A stretch of DNA of 64,000 nucleotides. Source: Ruegeria sp. Ofav3-42. GTDB lineage: Bacteria; Pseudomonadota; Alphaproteobacteria; Rhodobacterales; Rhodobacteraceae. The position numbers and the translations under genes are program-made. Each line of letters opens with the position of its first letter. Within the stretch, counting starts at the first letter, position 1. The notes beneath the pieces are model-generated. The model was not told where the DNA came from and did not search any database. It worked only from the letters and a program-made list of their open reading frames with translations. Below are positions 37,494-48,561 of this stretch, in pieces. The stretch lies in the NCBI RefSeq assembly GCF_022347725.1, contig NZ_JAKRGB010000005.1:62001-126000 (forward strand), given 5' to 3'.

Positions 37494-38576
37494 TCAAACT
37501 TCGACTTCGACCTTGCCGATCGGGTTGGAACAACAGGCAAGGATATAGCCAGCTTCGATGTCGTCTTCTGAAATCCCGCCGTTGTGGACCATGTGAACTT
37601 CGCCCGAAGTCTTTCTGACCTTGCAAGTGCCGCAGACTCCGAAAGTGCAACCCGATGGAATGTTGAGGCCCACGGACCGAGCCGCCGCCAGCACGGTGTC
37701 AGTTTCGGCAACTTTGGCAGTTATGCCCGAGCTTGCGAAGTGGATTTCTGCACTGGTCTCTTCATCGGGGATGATGTCATCCAGATCGGGCTGATCGGCC
37801 TCGGTCTCAACGGGCGCGCCGAAGCTTTCCTGATGATAATTCTCCATATCGTAACCAAGGCCCGTCAGCGCATCCCGCACGGCTTGCATGAAGGGTTCCG
37901 GACCGCAACAATAGACCTCGCGATCCAGATAGTCCGGAGCCATCAACCCCAGCATCAGTTGATTGAACTGTCCCTGATATCCGGTCCAGGGCCGGTAGGG
38001 ATCGGCCTCTTCCACCACGAATTTCAGATCCAGACCTTGCGTGCGGCTGGCCATTTGTTCAAGTCGCTGGCGAAAGATGATCTCGGACGGGCGTTTGGCG
38101 CAATTGATAAAGACGATATCCAAATTGCGCCCTTCATCCCACATGCAGGTGGTCATCGACATCATCGGAGTGATGCCCGAGCCTGCGGAAATGAACAGAT
38201 ACTTGCCCGCAGTGCTTCGGGCATTTGTAAACAGTCCAGCGGGGCCGATGGCCTTTATCCGCATGCCTGGCTGAAGATTGTCAAGCATCCAGAGTGTACC
38301 AATACTGTCGGCCTGCGCTTTGGCCGTGATCGTAATGGATCTGGGTCGGGAGGGTGAGGACGAGATCGTATAGGTCCGATGCACTACTCCGCCCGGCTGT
38401 CCCGGAGCGGGGATCTCGAGTGTCAGAAACTGTCCGGGCTGGTAGGCGAACAGGGCGGCAGAGGGTGCGCGAAAGGTAAAACTGGCGGTGTTTGGCATCT
38501 CGGGCACGACCGAGACGCATTCCAGGGTTTCACTATCTTGCCACGTTGCTGCCAAGGGCGGGTTTAGATCTTTCAT
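37494..38576 (-). CDS. gbcB: Glycine betaine monooxygenase-type reductase (flavin/2Fe-2S)
   Basis: A 360-residue reductase that passes electrons from NAD(P)H through FAD to a C-terminal plant-type [2Fe-2S] cluster and then to the Rieske oxygenase. The FAD motif RTYTISSSPSRP and the NAD segment YLFISAGSGITPMMSM are visible. The cluster cysteines are Cys310, Cys315 and Cys318 in SGCTFGVCGTCKV, with Cys348 or Cys349 in LACCSNP. HMVHNGGISEDDIEAGY between them is typical of GbcB. The ATG at 38576 lies 5 bp after the oxygenase stop, with GGAG upstream. Operon partner and sequence style support GbcB over other class IA reductases; the exact substrate of the pair is not proven. Confidence 0.85.
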   Translation of the reverse strand: MKDLNPPLAATWQDSETLECVSVVPEMPNTASFTFRAPSAALFAYQPGQFLTLEIPAPGQPGGVVHRTYTISSSPSRPRSITITAKAQADSIGTLWMLDNLQPGMRIKAIGPAGLFTNARSTAGKYLFISAGSGITPMMSMTTCMWDEGRNLDIVFINCAKRPSEIIFRQRLEQMASRTQGLDLKFVVEEADPYRPWTGYQGQFNQLMLGLMAPDYLDREVYCCGPEPFMQAVRDALTGLGYDMENYHQESFGAPVETEADQPDLDDIIPDEETSAEIHFASSGITAKVAETDTVLAAARSVGLNIPSGCTFGVCGTCKVRKTSGEVHMVHNGGISEDDIEAGYILACCSNPIGKVEVEV

Positions 38577-38581
38577 AACCT

Positions 38582-40105
<1,524 letters not shown>

Positions 40106-40192
40106 ACAGGCACAGAATATTTCCGACCCGTTTCTGCGCTGAAATACTTGCGACAATTCCGCTTCCAAAACAGACATTTCGAAATCTGGTTT

Positions 40193-41104
40193 TCAGGCTT
40201 TCGACATGTCGCAATCGAACCACTTTTCGTCAGCGGCAGCCTTCAACAACCAATTCCGAAACAGTTGTACCGAAGGTGTTGGAAGCTTGTCCTTGGCCGT
40301 GAAATAGTAGGCCCATGGGCTGGTCAGATCGATTTCGAAGGGTTCGATCAACACTCCGCGTGCCACATAAGAACGGGTAAGAGATTTTGGCAAAACGACA
40401 CAGCCCAGGGACCGCACCGCCAATTCCATTGCCAGATTGGAGGCGTTTGTTCGCTGGCCCTCGTTCAGGTTCAGGTCGGTCAGGCCAAAATACTTGCTGA
40501 CAAGTTCCCAATAGGCAGGCCGACCGAGAATGTGGATCAGGCGCGTACGTCGCAACTGTTTCGGATCGCGCAGCGGCTTTCCATCCACTGTAAAGCCCGG
40601 CGCGCAGACGACTGTCAGTTTCTCCACCCACAATCGTTTCATATCAGCGGTCGCTTCGTCGACATGATGAATCGTGACCGAGACATCAGAGACGCTGTTT
40701 TCCACGTCGGTCCAAACCGTCCCGTGGACAGTCAGATCAATATCAGGATGAGCCGCGTTGAACTCGCGGATCACGTCCGGCAACCAGCTTTCCGCCAGAC
40801 TGAACGGGCAGGAGATGACCACTTTTCGGGTGTGCGGGCGTTGGCTAACGGATCGGGTTGCGACGTCGATTTCTTGCAGAGCGTGTCGCACAGACGGCAA
40901 ATAGGCTTCTCCGACGTCTGTAAGTGACAGAGAGCGGGGGTGGCGCACAAATAACGGGCGTTGGATGAATTCCTCTAGGGACCGCACGTGGTTGCTGACC
41001 GCAGATTGGGTGCAGTTCAGCTCTTCGGCGGCACTGGTGAAACTCAGGTGTCGTGCGGAAGCTTCGAATGACCGTAGGAAGGTGAGGTGGGGCAGGTTCA
41101 TCAT
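40193..41104 (-). CDS. LysR family regulator (GcvA-like) divergent from the MttB-family gene
   Basis: A 303-residue LysR-type regulator. The DNA-binding part reads LPHLTFLRSFEASARHLSFTSAAEELNCTQSAVSNHVRSLEEFIQ, a GcvA-like start, followed by the effector domain. Two adjacent ATG codons at 41104 and 41101 are possible starts; the frame open far upstream is not used. It is transcribed away from the mttB-type gene, with 309 bp between them, and lies upstream of the riboswitch-controlled gbcAB on its own strand. It is a candidate regulator of the methylated-amine genes on one or both sides. The ligand is unknown. Confidence 0.87.
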   Translation of the reverse strand: MMNLPHLTFLRSFEASARHLSFTSAAEELNCTQSAVSNHVRSLEEFIQRPLFVRHPRSLSLTDVGEAYLPSVRHALQEIDVATRSVSQRPHTRKVVISCPFSLAESWLPDVIREFNAAHPDIDLTVHGTVWTDVENSVSDVSVTIHHVDEATADMKRLWVEKLTVVCAPGFTVDGKPLRDPKQLRRTRLIHILGRPAYWELVSKYFGLTDLNLNEGQRTNASNLAMELAVRSLGCVVLPKSLTRSYVARGVLIEPFEIDLTSPWAYYFTAKDKLPTPSVQLFRNWLLKAAADEKWFDCDMSKA

Positions 41105-41175
41105 TATCGGGTTTCTCCCAGCGGCTAATGACCTGCATAGGGAAAGCAGCAGTGGGGTATCTTGTCCAATCGCGA

Positions 41176-41188
41176 CACCTCTCAGGTG
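41176..41188. promoter_or_regulatory. Short dyad in the LysR/mttB intergenic region
   Basis: CACCT-CTC-AGGTG is a perfect interrupted dyad of LysR-box size, 72 bp upstream of the LysR gene and about 225 bp before the MttB-family gene. The rest of the 309-bp gap shows no other clear element. The assignment is tentative. Confidence 0.35.
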
Positions 41189-41413
41189 CCAAATGCGACA
41201 GGATGCGAAGGCTAAGCTGCAAAAGTTCCCGACCCAATGCCCCAAGATTTTTTTCGTGCAGGCGTGAGAAATCCTCATGCTCTCTTTCCGACATAAAAGC
41301 GTCGCTAAGTGGCAAAACAGGGCTTCTGCGGTTGGTACTTTTTGAAAGTGCTGAACCGCGCAGCCGAGCGCATTTCGGCTACATCCAGAATCGGAAACGG
41401 GGGCAGACAGAAC

Positions 41414-42952
41414 ATGGCACGAGAAAGACGCGGAGGCGGACGTCGCGGTAAATCTGGCCGCAACGCAGCGGGTGTTGATCAGCTGCCGTGGCAACAGATC
41501 CGCAATGAGTACCCGCCGTTCGAGTTGCTGAACCCTGACCAGATGGACCAATTGCATGCGACTTCGATGCGGATCCTGTCCGAGGCGGGCATCCGCGTCA
41601 TGGGCGACAACGTCATGGATATCTTTGAGCGCGCCGGGGCAATTGTCGACCGAGACACCAAGACGATCCGTATGGATGAGAACATCGTTTTGGAAGCCCT
41701 CAAAACAGTTCCGCGCGAATTCACTCTGACCTCGCGCAATCGCGCCAAGCAGATCACGCTAGGCGGCAATCACGTAAATTTTGGGCTGGTGGCGGGGCCT
41801 CCGAACGTTCACGACTGTATCAATGGGCGACGTCAGGGCAATTTCGATGATTACTGTAATTTCATCCGCTTGGCCCATCATTTTAATGCGATACATCTGA
41901 TCGGCAATCAGGTGATGGCACCGATTGAAATGCCTGCCAACAACCGCCACTTGGATACCTACAACGCCAATCTGACGTATAGCGATCTGAGCTTTCACTG
42001 CACCGCTATCGGGCGCGGGCGGGCGATGGATGGGATCAACATGATGGCGATCTCGCGCGGACAAAAGCCCGAAGAGATGCGCGGTGATCCCGGTGTAATT
42101 ACGATCATATCGGTCAACTCGCCACGTCTTTTCGACGATGCAATGGGGGATGGCCTGATTGCGATGGCGGAATACGGTCAGCCTGTAACGGTGACGCCGT
42201 TCACCCTGATGGGGGCGATGACACCGGTCACTCTGCCCGCGGCGCTGGCGCAGCAGAATGCTGAAGCTCTGTTCGGTGTTGTTCTGACCCAACTGGTCAG
42301 CCCCGGAGCGCCGGTCATGTATGGCTCGTTCACGTCCAACGTGGATATGAAATCCGGCGCCCCGGCCTTTGGCACACCGGAGAACGCCAAAGCCAACATC
42401 GTGGGTGGCCAACTGGCGCGGCGCTACGGTATTCCGTACCGAACATCGAACGCCAATGCGTCGAACGTGGTCGACCTTCAGGCCGCATATGAGACAATGA
42501 TGGCGACCTGGGGCGCGGTTCTCGGCGGTGCAAATATTGTCTATCACGCCGCGGGCTGGTTAGAGGGCGGCCTTACGGCTTCCTACGAGAAATTCATAAT
42601 GGACGTCGAAATCATCCAGAACATGATGGAGTTTCTCAAGCCGATTAAGTTCGATGCCGACGAACTGGGCTTTGATACGATTAGTTCAGTGCCGACCGGG
42701 GGGCACTTCTTTGGCACCGAACACACGATGGCGCGGTATGAGACCGCGTTCTACAAGCCGATGCTGTCGGACTGGCAGAACTATGAAAACTGGGAGGCTG
42801 CCGGGGCAAAAGACGCATTGCAACGGGCGACAGATCTCTGGCAGCAGGCTTTGCGGGAATATCAGGCCCCGGAAATGGACCCGGCGATACGTGAAGAGCT
42901 GGACGCCTATATCGCCAATCGCCGCGAAGAGATCGGCAGTGGAGAACCCTAG
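41414..42952 (+). CDS. Trimethylamine methyltransferase (MttB) family protein, non-pyrrolysine type
   Basis: A 513-residue member of the MttB superfamily (COG5598). Characterised members move a methyl group from a quaternary or tertiary amine to a corrinoid protein; MtgB uses glycine betaine. The frame is complete with no internal amber codon, so this is the non-pyrrolysine branch. Family regions are visible: YPPFELLNPDQMDQLHATSMRILSEAGIRVMG, then SNASNVVDLQAAYETMMATWGAVLGGANIVYHAAGWLEGGL, and SVPTGGHFFGTEHTMARYE. The N-terminus is Arg/Gly-rich (ARERRGGGRRGKSGR). ATG 41414 is preferred, though the frame is open 105 bp further upstream. No corrinoid-protein gene (MttC type) is present in the window. 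The substrate is unknown. Confidence 0.85.
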   Translation: MARERRGGGRRGKSGRNAAGVDQLPWQQIRNEYPPFELLNPDQMDQLHATSMRILSEAGIRVMGDNVMDIFERAGAIVDRDTKTIRMDENIVLEALKTVPREFTLTSRNRAKQITLGGNHVNFGLVAGPPNVHDCINGRRQGNFDDYCNFIRLAHHFNAIHLIGNQVMAPIEMPANNRHLDTYNANLTYSDLSFHCTAIGRGRAMDGINMMAISRGQKPEEMRGDPGVITIISVNSPRLFDDAMGDGLIAMAEYGQPVTVTPFTLMGAMTPVTLPAALAQQNAEALFGVVLTQLVSPGAPVMYGSFTSNVDMKSGAPAFGTPENAKANIVGGQLARRYGIPYRTSNANASNVVDLQAAYETMMATWGAVLGGANIVYHAAGWLEGGLTASYEKFIMDVEIIQNMMEFLKPIKFDADELGFDTISSVPTGGHFFGTEHTMARYETAFYKPMLSDWQNYENWEAAGAKDALQRATDLWQQALREYQAPEMDPAIREELDAYIANRREEIGSGEP

Positions 42953-42960
42953 GGGCTGAC

Positions 42961-42986
42961 CGGGGCAGGGTGGTTGCCGTGCCCCG
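42961..42986. terminator. Hairpin between convergent mttB-type and racemase-like genes
   Basis: CGGGGCA (42961-42967) pairs with TGCCCCG (42980-42986) in the 41-bp gap between two convergent genes. It may end transcription from either side; there is no T-run. Confidence 0.5.
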
Positions 42987-42993
42987 ATCCAAG

Positions 42994-43731
42994 TCAAAGG
43001 TTATCGAACAGACTCCCGGGCAGGGCATCGTGGCGGGGCAGATTCAGGGCTTTCATCAAACCAAACATCATTGCCTGATTGGACGTGACGACCGGTTTGC
43101 CCAAAGCGGCCTCGATACGTTCGACCGCCTCGACCGAGCGCATGTCGGTACAGCTCAGGACAATTGCCTGAGCATCCGGATGATCGGCCTGACAGGCCAG
43201 ATCAAACACCTCGTCCGGCGTCAGTTCTCCTTGCCCATAATTGCCAAGTTCGCGACCAATATCGGCGCGGTTGACGGTTTCAATGCCGTTATGGGCCAAG
43301 AAATCTATCGCTTGATCGTTGATTTCACCCAGATAAGGCGAAGAGAAACCGACCTTTGTCGCGCCAACCGCTTTGATGCCGGCAATCAGCGCACCGGCTG
43401 CGGTTAAGGACTTAGCGCCTGAGCCAGCCTTGATCTGTTGCGCCAGATCGGCGTCAAAGGATGGTCCATGTGTCAGCGTTGCCGAGGTGCAGCCATACAG
43501 CACCACATCGGGGCGAACGCCCGAGATCATCCGCAGGTCATGGCTGATATCGGATGCCCCTAATCCGGCCATCTGGTCCGAGCCAGGAACCTCGTCCACG
43601 TCATAGCCGCCCATGCGCTGGAAATGGACCGTCGTGTTCGGCGGACGCAGCAGTTCCATATCCGGTTCAAGATTGGTGTTGGTGAAAGGCACCAGAACAC
43701 CGATCTTCGCGGTAGTTCGGGTCTCGGTCAT
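42994..43731 (-). CDS. Asp/Glu racemase-superfamily protein (maleate isomerase / arylmalonate decarboxylase-like)
   Basis: A 245-residue protein of the Asp/Glu/hydantoin racemase superfamily. Two cysteines sit in the expected catalytic loops: VVLYGCTSATLTHGPS near residue 80 and IVLSCTDMRSVEAVERIE near residue 195. The opening KIGVLVPFTNTNLEPDMELLRP resembles maleate cis-trans isomerase and arylmalonate decarboxylase. It is the last gene of a four-gene operon and overlaps the aminotransferase stop by ATGA. With hydantoinase-type genes upstream, racemisation or isomerisation of a hydantoin-derived acid is a possible role, but the substrate is not known. Confidence 0.75.
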   Translation of the reverse strand: MTETRTTAKIGVLVPFTNTNLEPDMELLRPPNTTVHFQRMGGYDVDEVPGSDQMAGLGASDISHDLRMISGVRPDVVLYGCTSATLTHGPSFDADLAQQIKAGSGAKSLTAAGALIAGIKAVGATKVGFSSPYLGEINDQAIDFLAHNGIETVNRADIGRELGNYGQGELTPDEVFDLACQADHPDAQAIVLSCTDMRSVEAVERIEAALGKPVVTSNQAMMFGLMKALNLPRHDALPGSLFDNL

Positions 43732-44795
43732 TTCAGAACTCCTTTCAGGATGGCCAGACAGCGATCCATTACTGGTGTCTCGCAGATCGTGGCGCGCAGA
43801 CAATCAGCCAGCCGGTATCCCCCCATGCCGCGCATCAGCAGGTTTTCGGCACGCAGGGCTGCATCTGCACGATGCGCGTCTTCCGCCGAGGCAAAGCGCA
43901 GCAGCACGAAATTGGTATGGCTTTCGGGGACAGTCAGGCCCAATGCCCGGCAATCTTCGGCAAACCGGCCCCGGATCCCAGCCGTTCGGAAAACCACGTC
44001 CTTCATGTGGTCCTGATCGCGCATCGCGGCTGCGGCAGCAGTTTGCGACGCGATAGAAATGTTGTTGGGGTTCAATAGCTTGCGCACTTCGTTCGCTATC
44101 TCTGGCGGGAAATACCCCCAGCCCGCGCGCGCGCCTGCCAAACCGTACGCCTTGGAAAACGTGCGCATCACCACGGTATCACCCCGGACTGCCAGAGCGA
44201 AAATCTCGGCCGGGTCATTTGCGTAGTCGGAAAACTCTGCATAGGCCTGATCCACGACCAGAAGAACGTCTCCGGGCAATCCGTCCCGCAGGCGCAGGAT
44301 TTCGGCATTCGGGATCAATGTGCCAGTGGGGTTGCCGGGATTGCAGACAAAGACGATCCGGGTTTTAGGCCTAATCGCGGCCAAGATGTCATCCACGGAT
44401 ACGGTCAGGTCGATCTCACGGGCTTTGACGTAGTCAGCCTGCACCTGCGCTGCGGCGGATGAGACGAAGGCGTATCCATAATCCGTTCCCAGCACGCGGT
44501 CACCAGGCCCGGCATAGGCCCGGATCAGGCAACCGATCAATTCCATGGAACCCGCGCCGCACAGCACCCGTGCTGGATCCAACCCGTGCACATCGGCGAT
44601 TGCGGTGCGCAGTTCAGGCCATTCCGGGTCGGGATAAAGCGGCAGGTCCGCCATCGCGGATCGGCCCGCTGCGATTGCAGCAGGGCTTGCGGCAAAGGCG
44701 CTTTCGTTCTGGGCCAACGAGATTGTCCCTTCACCACCGAGATCGGCCAGAGCATAGGCGGCCATTGCGCCTACATGGGGGACCGGGCGGATCAT
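43728..44795 (-). CDS. HisC-like class I/II aminotransferase
   Basis: A 355-residue fold-type I PLP aminotransferase of the histidinol-phosphate aminotransferase group. It shows LAQNESAFAASPAAIAAG near the N-terminus, FVCNPGNPTGTLIPNAEI, the aspartate/tyrosine segment LLVVDQAYAEFSDY, the cofactor lysine in MRTFSKAYGLAGARAGWG, and a C-terminal arginine region. Its place between hydantoinase B and a racemase-like gene, with ATGA overlaps on both sides, makes a biosynthetic HisC role unlikely. It probably transaminates a degradation intermediate of this operon. Confidence 0.8.
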   Translation of the reverse strand: MIRPVPHVGAMAAYALADLGGEGTISLAQNESAFAASPAAIAAGRSAMADLPLYPDPEWPELRTAIADVHGLDPARVLCGAGSMELIGCLIRAYAGPGDRVLGTDYGYAFVSSAAAQVQADYVKAREIDLTVSVDDILAAIRPKTRIVFVCNPGNPTGTLIPNAEILRLRDGLPGDVLLVVDQAYAEFSDYANDPAEIFALAVRGDTVVMRTFSKAYGLAGARAGWGYFPPEIANEVRKLLNPNNISIASQTAAAAAMRDQDHMKDVVFRTAGIRGRFAEDCRALGLTVPESHTNFVLLRFASAEDAHRADAALRAENLLMRGMGGYRLADCLRATICETPVMDRCLAILKGVLK

Positions 44796-46447
44796 GTCGC
44801 ACCTCCATAGGCTTTTGCGCCGTCTTCGCTGATCAATCCGCGCTTGAGATCCAAGGCAACTGCCTGTGCATCGCGTTCCGCCGGAAGGCCGAAGCCGCCG
44901 CCGCCGGGGGTTTCAAAGATCAGGTAATCGCCGTCCTCAACCCGCAATTCACCTTTGCCTGGAATGTCACTTTCGCTGTCACGGAATCGAATGCACCCGG
45001 GGGCGCCGGGTTGTCCGCCCCTGCGACCAAGCGCCGGAAACTTAAGGCGCTCGACTGAGAGGAACACAATGAAAGGCGCACCATTGGCCGAGGTCACCTC
45101 GATCCTCTGGCCCAGCCCGCCGCGATACTTGCCCGCGCCGCCGGAATCCGGACGCAACTCGCGCCGCCAGATGGTGACGGGCGCAACACTTTCGGTTATC
45201 TCGACCTGACTGCCGAATACGCCCGAGGGGTAGGCGGTGGCGGACAGCCCATCTGCATGAGGCCGTGCACCAGTGCCGCCGTTGTGGACCGGTTCGACCG
45301 CAAACTCGCGGCCACCATCGCGGGCCACTTCGGGGGCATGGCGCATCGGTAGATCGAACATGCACGATGCGCCCTCGGCCGGGACCGCATCGGGAAGCGC
45401 CTGATGCAAGCAGCCCAGCACCAGATCGGGCGTTACCTGTCCCAGCGTGTGCCGCATGGCAACCGGCACAGGGCGTTGCGCATTCAGGATGCAGCCCTTC
45501 GGTCCGTCCACGGTGAATGGCTCCAGCGATCCGGCGTTGTTTGGAATATCGGAGCCGACGATGCAGCGCAGCGCGAAAACGGTATAGGCGGTGGCATAGT
45601 TGAGCGGCACGTTGATGCCCTTGCGCGAACAGCCCGAAGTGCCTGTAAAATCCACATGCATGCCCGACTTGCTGACGGTCAGGGTTGCGTGCAGTTCCAG
45701 CTCATTCTCGTAACCATCCATCTTCAGCGCATTCTTGTAGACGCCTTCCGGAACCTCGGCGATCGCCTCCAGCGTACCTCGGCGCGAAGTGTCGATGATA
45801 TAGCTGCCCAGCCGGTCCAGATCGTCGATGCCGAATTCGTCCATCATATCGACTAACCGGTTCACCCCGGCCTCGCAGCAAGCGATCAGCGCGTAAATAT
45901 CACCTTCGTTTGCAATCGGCTCGCGGCTGTTGGCGCGGACAATGTCCAGCAGCAGGGCGTTCGGTACGCCCTCTACGACCAGTTTGCAGGGCGGAATCAG
46001 CAGACCTTCGTCATAGACGTCCGAGCCCTCTGGCCCCATACCGAGGCCCCCCAGATCGACCAGATGTGATGTGCAGGAGGTAAAGCCCACAACCTTACCG
46101 TTCTTGAATGCGGGCATCATCAGCAAAAAATCGTTCAGATGCCCGGAGGCCAGCCAGGGATCGTTGGTCATGTAGATGTCGCCGGGCTTCATGTTTTGCA
46201 CAGGGAAATGCGCGCGCAGATGCATCACCGCCTCGGCCATTGTGTTGATATGGCCCGGCGTGCCGGTGACGGCCTGTGCCAACATTCGCCCGGAGACGTC
46301 GAAAATCCCGGCAGAGATGTCTCCGCATTCTCGTACGATGGGTGAAAACGCCGCGCGGATCAGGGTCTGGCCTTGCTCTTCGACCACGGCCAGCAGGCGG
46401 TTCCACATCACTTGCAGGCGGGCGGGGGAAAGATCGGCAGTCATCAT
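44792..46447 (-). CDS. Hydantoinase B / oxoprolinase family subunit
   Basis: A 551-residue HyuB-type subunit. Together with HyuA it forms ATP-dependent hydantoinase, 5-oxoprolinase or acetone-carboxylase-like enzymes. Family motifs are clear: FSPIVRECGDISAGIFDVSGRMLAQAVTGTPGHINTM at the N-terminus, DIYMTNDPWLASGHLNDF, FTGTSGCSRKGINVPLNYATAYTVFALRCIVG, and the glycine-rich C-terminus YLIFETPGGGGFGLPAERD. Two tandem ATGs exist; the first overlaps the hyuA stop. N-methylhydantoin, hydantoin and 5-oxoproline are all possible substrates. Confidence 0.88.
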   Translation of the reverse strand: MMTADLSPARLQVMWNRLLAVVEEQGQTLIRAAFSPIVRECGDISAGIFDVSGRMLAQAVTGTPGHINTMAEAVMHLRAHFPVQNMKPGDIYMTNDPWLASGHLNDFLLMMPAFKNGKVVGFTSCTSHLVDLGGLGMGPEGSDVYDEGLLIPPCKLVVEGVPNALLLDIVRANSREPIANEGDIYALIACCEAGVNRLVDMMDEFGIDDLDRLGSYIIDTSRRGTLEAIAEVPEGVYKNALKMDGYENELELHATLTVSKSGMHVDFTGTSGCSRKGINVPLNYATAYTVFALRCIVGSDIPNNAGSLEPFTVDGPKGCILNAQRPVPVAMRHTLGQVTPDLVLGCLHQALPDAVPAEGASCMFDLPMRHAPEVARDGGREFAVEPVHNGGTGARPHADGLSATAYPSGVFGSQVEITESVAPVTIWRRELRPDSGGAGKYRGGLGQRIEVTSANGAPFIVFLSVERLKFPALGRRGGQPGAPGCIRFRDSESDIPGKGELRVEDGDYLIFETPGGGGFGLPAERDAQAVALDLKRGLISEDGAKAYGGAT

Positions 46448-48561
46448 GCGCCTCCTTTCTGGTCCTGGATCAGGACGAGGTTTCCAATGGCGTCCACTTG
46501 CGCCGAAAAGTCGGCCGAGACCAGCGTGGTGGTCTGCGGTTCGGTGATCAGCGCAGGGCCACAGACCCGATCGCCGGGGTTCAGGCTGTCGCGCGGCACA
46601 AAGCCAGCGAGTTTTGCTTTCCCGTCCACGTCGCAGGTGATGGGCCGCGTTTCAGCAGGCGTGATCGTGGTCAGAGATGGTGTTACGGGCAGGTCAGGTA
46701 TTTCGGAGTCCGGCGTGGCCACGCGCACGGCCCAGTTCAGGATCTCGATCTGCATTCCCGGCACCGGTCGCGAGAATTGCTTGCGGTATTCCGCCTCAAA
46801 AGCAGTAATCAGGGGATCGATGTCATCGGCTGTCAGGACGCGGTCGGGCAGCGCGATTTCGATCTCGTGGCCCTGACCGTTGTAGCGCATGAAGGCGGTG
46901 CGCTGCGTCTCGGTGGGGGCATCGCCCGCACCTTGAGCGACAACACCACTGGCCTCGGCAATCATGTCGGCAAACAGAGAGTTGATTCCGTCGAGGTCCA
47001 GTGTCTCCAGCAACGAGTAGCGCGAGCGCACGATCTCGAAGCTGACTGGTGCGAAGAGGAAACCGACTGCCGAGCCGACGCCCGGATTGGGTGGGATCAC
47101 AATTCGACTGACACCAGCGGATCGCGCCACGCGACTGGCGTGAAGCGGGCCGTTGCCGCCAAAGGCAATCATGGTGCGGGGACCAAGGTCTTTACCCGAC
47201 TCCACGGCGTGCATCCGGCCGGCACTGGCCATGCTCTCGTCGACGATCCTGCTGACCCCATCGGCTGATCCCGTCGCGTCGGTATCCAGCCGAGACCCAA
47301 TCACCCTGCTCAGCGCTTCTTTGGAGGCTTGAGGATCGATCTTGATATACCCTTCGGCAAATGTGTCCGGCACGATATAGCCTAAAGCGATGTCACTATC
47401 CGTCACCGTTGGTTCGGTGCCACCCCGTCCAAAGGCCACTGGGCCGGGTTCCGATCCGGCCGATTTCGGCCCAACGGTCAGCCGCCCCAGCCGGTCAACA
47501 CCGGCGATGGAGCCGCCGCCAGCGCCGATCTCGATCATCTCGATCACAGGGATGCGCACTGGCATACCCGAACCTTTGATAAACCGCGCTGCCCGCGCGA
47601 TTTCGAACTGGCGCGAGGTTTGAGGTCGTGCATTGTCTATCAGACAAAGCTTGGCAGTCGTGCCACCAACGTCAAAAGACAGAACCTCGTTGATCCCTGC
47701 ACGCGCCGCGATGCGCGCGGCAAGGATAGCTCCGCCCGCAGGCCCGCTTTCAACAAGACGGATAGGAAAGCGTGCGGCTGTCTGAACGGTGCACATCCCG
47801 CCGCCCGCAGTCATCATCAGGATCGGACAGGACACGCCCTCAGATTCAAACTGAGCTACAAACCGCGCCAGATAGCTTTCCATCAATGGCTGGATGTATG
47901 CGTTGGCGACTGTGGTGCAGAGCCGGTCGAATTCACGTGCCTCGGGGCTGACTTCGGACGAGATAGACACCGTGAGATCGGGTCGCTTTTCTGCAATGAT
48001 GTCACGCAACCTGCGTTCATGCGACGGGTTGGCATAGGCGTGCATGAAGCAGATTGCGACGGCCTCGGCGCCGCTGGCATCAAGATCGTCCAGCAGTGCG
48101 TCGACGGCACTGTCTTCCAAGTCAATCAACACGTTACCGTCGGCGGACATCCGTTCCCGGATCGTCAGCGCCCGTTCGCGGGGCACCAGCAGGTCGGGCT
48201 TTTCCAGGTTGATATCGTACTGTGAATAGCGCCGTTCGTAGGCGATCTCCAGAATGTCCCTGAACCCTTCGGTCGTGACCGTCGCTACAACGGCACCGCG
48301 CCGTTCAATCAGTGCATTGGTCGCCAGTGTCGTTCCATGGATGAAACCCGTTAACTCGCTTAGGGCACGGCCCGATTGTTCCATGACACGCATTGCACCT
48401 TCCATCGCGCCATCGGCCGGATTCTGGTGAGTTGTCAGTGTCTTGGTCGAAGCCAGTATGGTCTCGTCGCCCGAGACGAGTACCGTATCGGTAAAGGTGC
48501 CGCCAATGTCGATGGCCAGGCGCAACGATTGAGATGTCATGAAGTAATCCGAATTGTCCAT
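46444..48561 (-). CDS. Hydantoinase A / oxoprolinase family subunit
   Basis: A protein of up to 705 residues, the HyuA partner of the downstream HyuB. The N-terminus LRLAIDIGGTFTDTVLVSGDE is the actin-like ATPase phosphate-1 motif of the family. ETTAKLCLI-type ATP-binding follows in VLSFDVGGTTAKLCLIDNA, and IEIGAGGGSIAGVDRLGRLTVGPKSAGSEPGPVAFGRGG is the strongest hallmark. The frame starts at 48561, but the ATG at 48540 (MTSQSLRLAIDIGG) fits the family equally well, and neither has a strong ribosome site. It is first in a four-gene operon with ATGA overlaps. The 182 bp upstream hold no clear operator. Confidence 0.88.
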   Translation of the reverse strand: MDNSDYFMTSQSLRLAIDIGGTFTDTVLVSGDETILASTKTLTTHQNPADGAMEGAMRVMEQSGRALSELTGFIHGTTLATNALIERRGAVVATVTTEGFRDILEIAYERRYSQYDINLEKPDLLVPRERALTIRERMSADGNVLIDLEDSAVDALLDDLDASGAEAVAICFMHAYANPSHERRLRDIIAEKRPDLTVSISSEVSPEAREFDRLCTTVANAYIQPLMESYLARFVAQFESEGVSCPILMMTAGGGMCTVQTAARFPIRLVESGPAGGAILAARIAARAGINEVLSFDVGGTTAKLCLIDNARPQTSRQFEIARAARFIKGSGMPVRIPVIEMIEIGAGGGSIAGVDRLGRLTVGPKSAGSEPGPVAFGRGGTEPTVTDSDIALGYIVPDTFAEGYIKIDPQASKEALSRVIGSRLDTDATGSADGVSRIVDESMASAGRMHAVESGKDLGPRTMIAFGGNGPLHASRVARSAGVSRIVIPPNPGVGSAVGFLFAPVSFEIVRSRYSLLETLDLDGINSLFADMIAEASGVVAQGAGDAPTETQRTAFMRYNGQGHEIEIALPDRVLTADDIDPLITAFEAEYRKQFSRPVPGMQIEILNWAVRVATPDSEIPDLPVTPSLTTITPAETRPITCDVDGKAKLAGFVPRDSLNPGDRVCGPALITEPQTTTLVSADFSAQVDAIGNLVLIQDQKGGA

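Noticed and set aside
41309-41413. A 35-residue N-terminal extension of the MttB-family protein
   Set aside because: It has no family similarity, and the ATG at 41414 starts the usual Arg/Gly-rich N-terminus.
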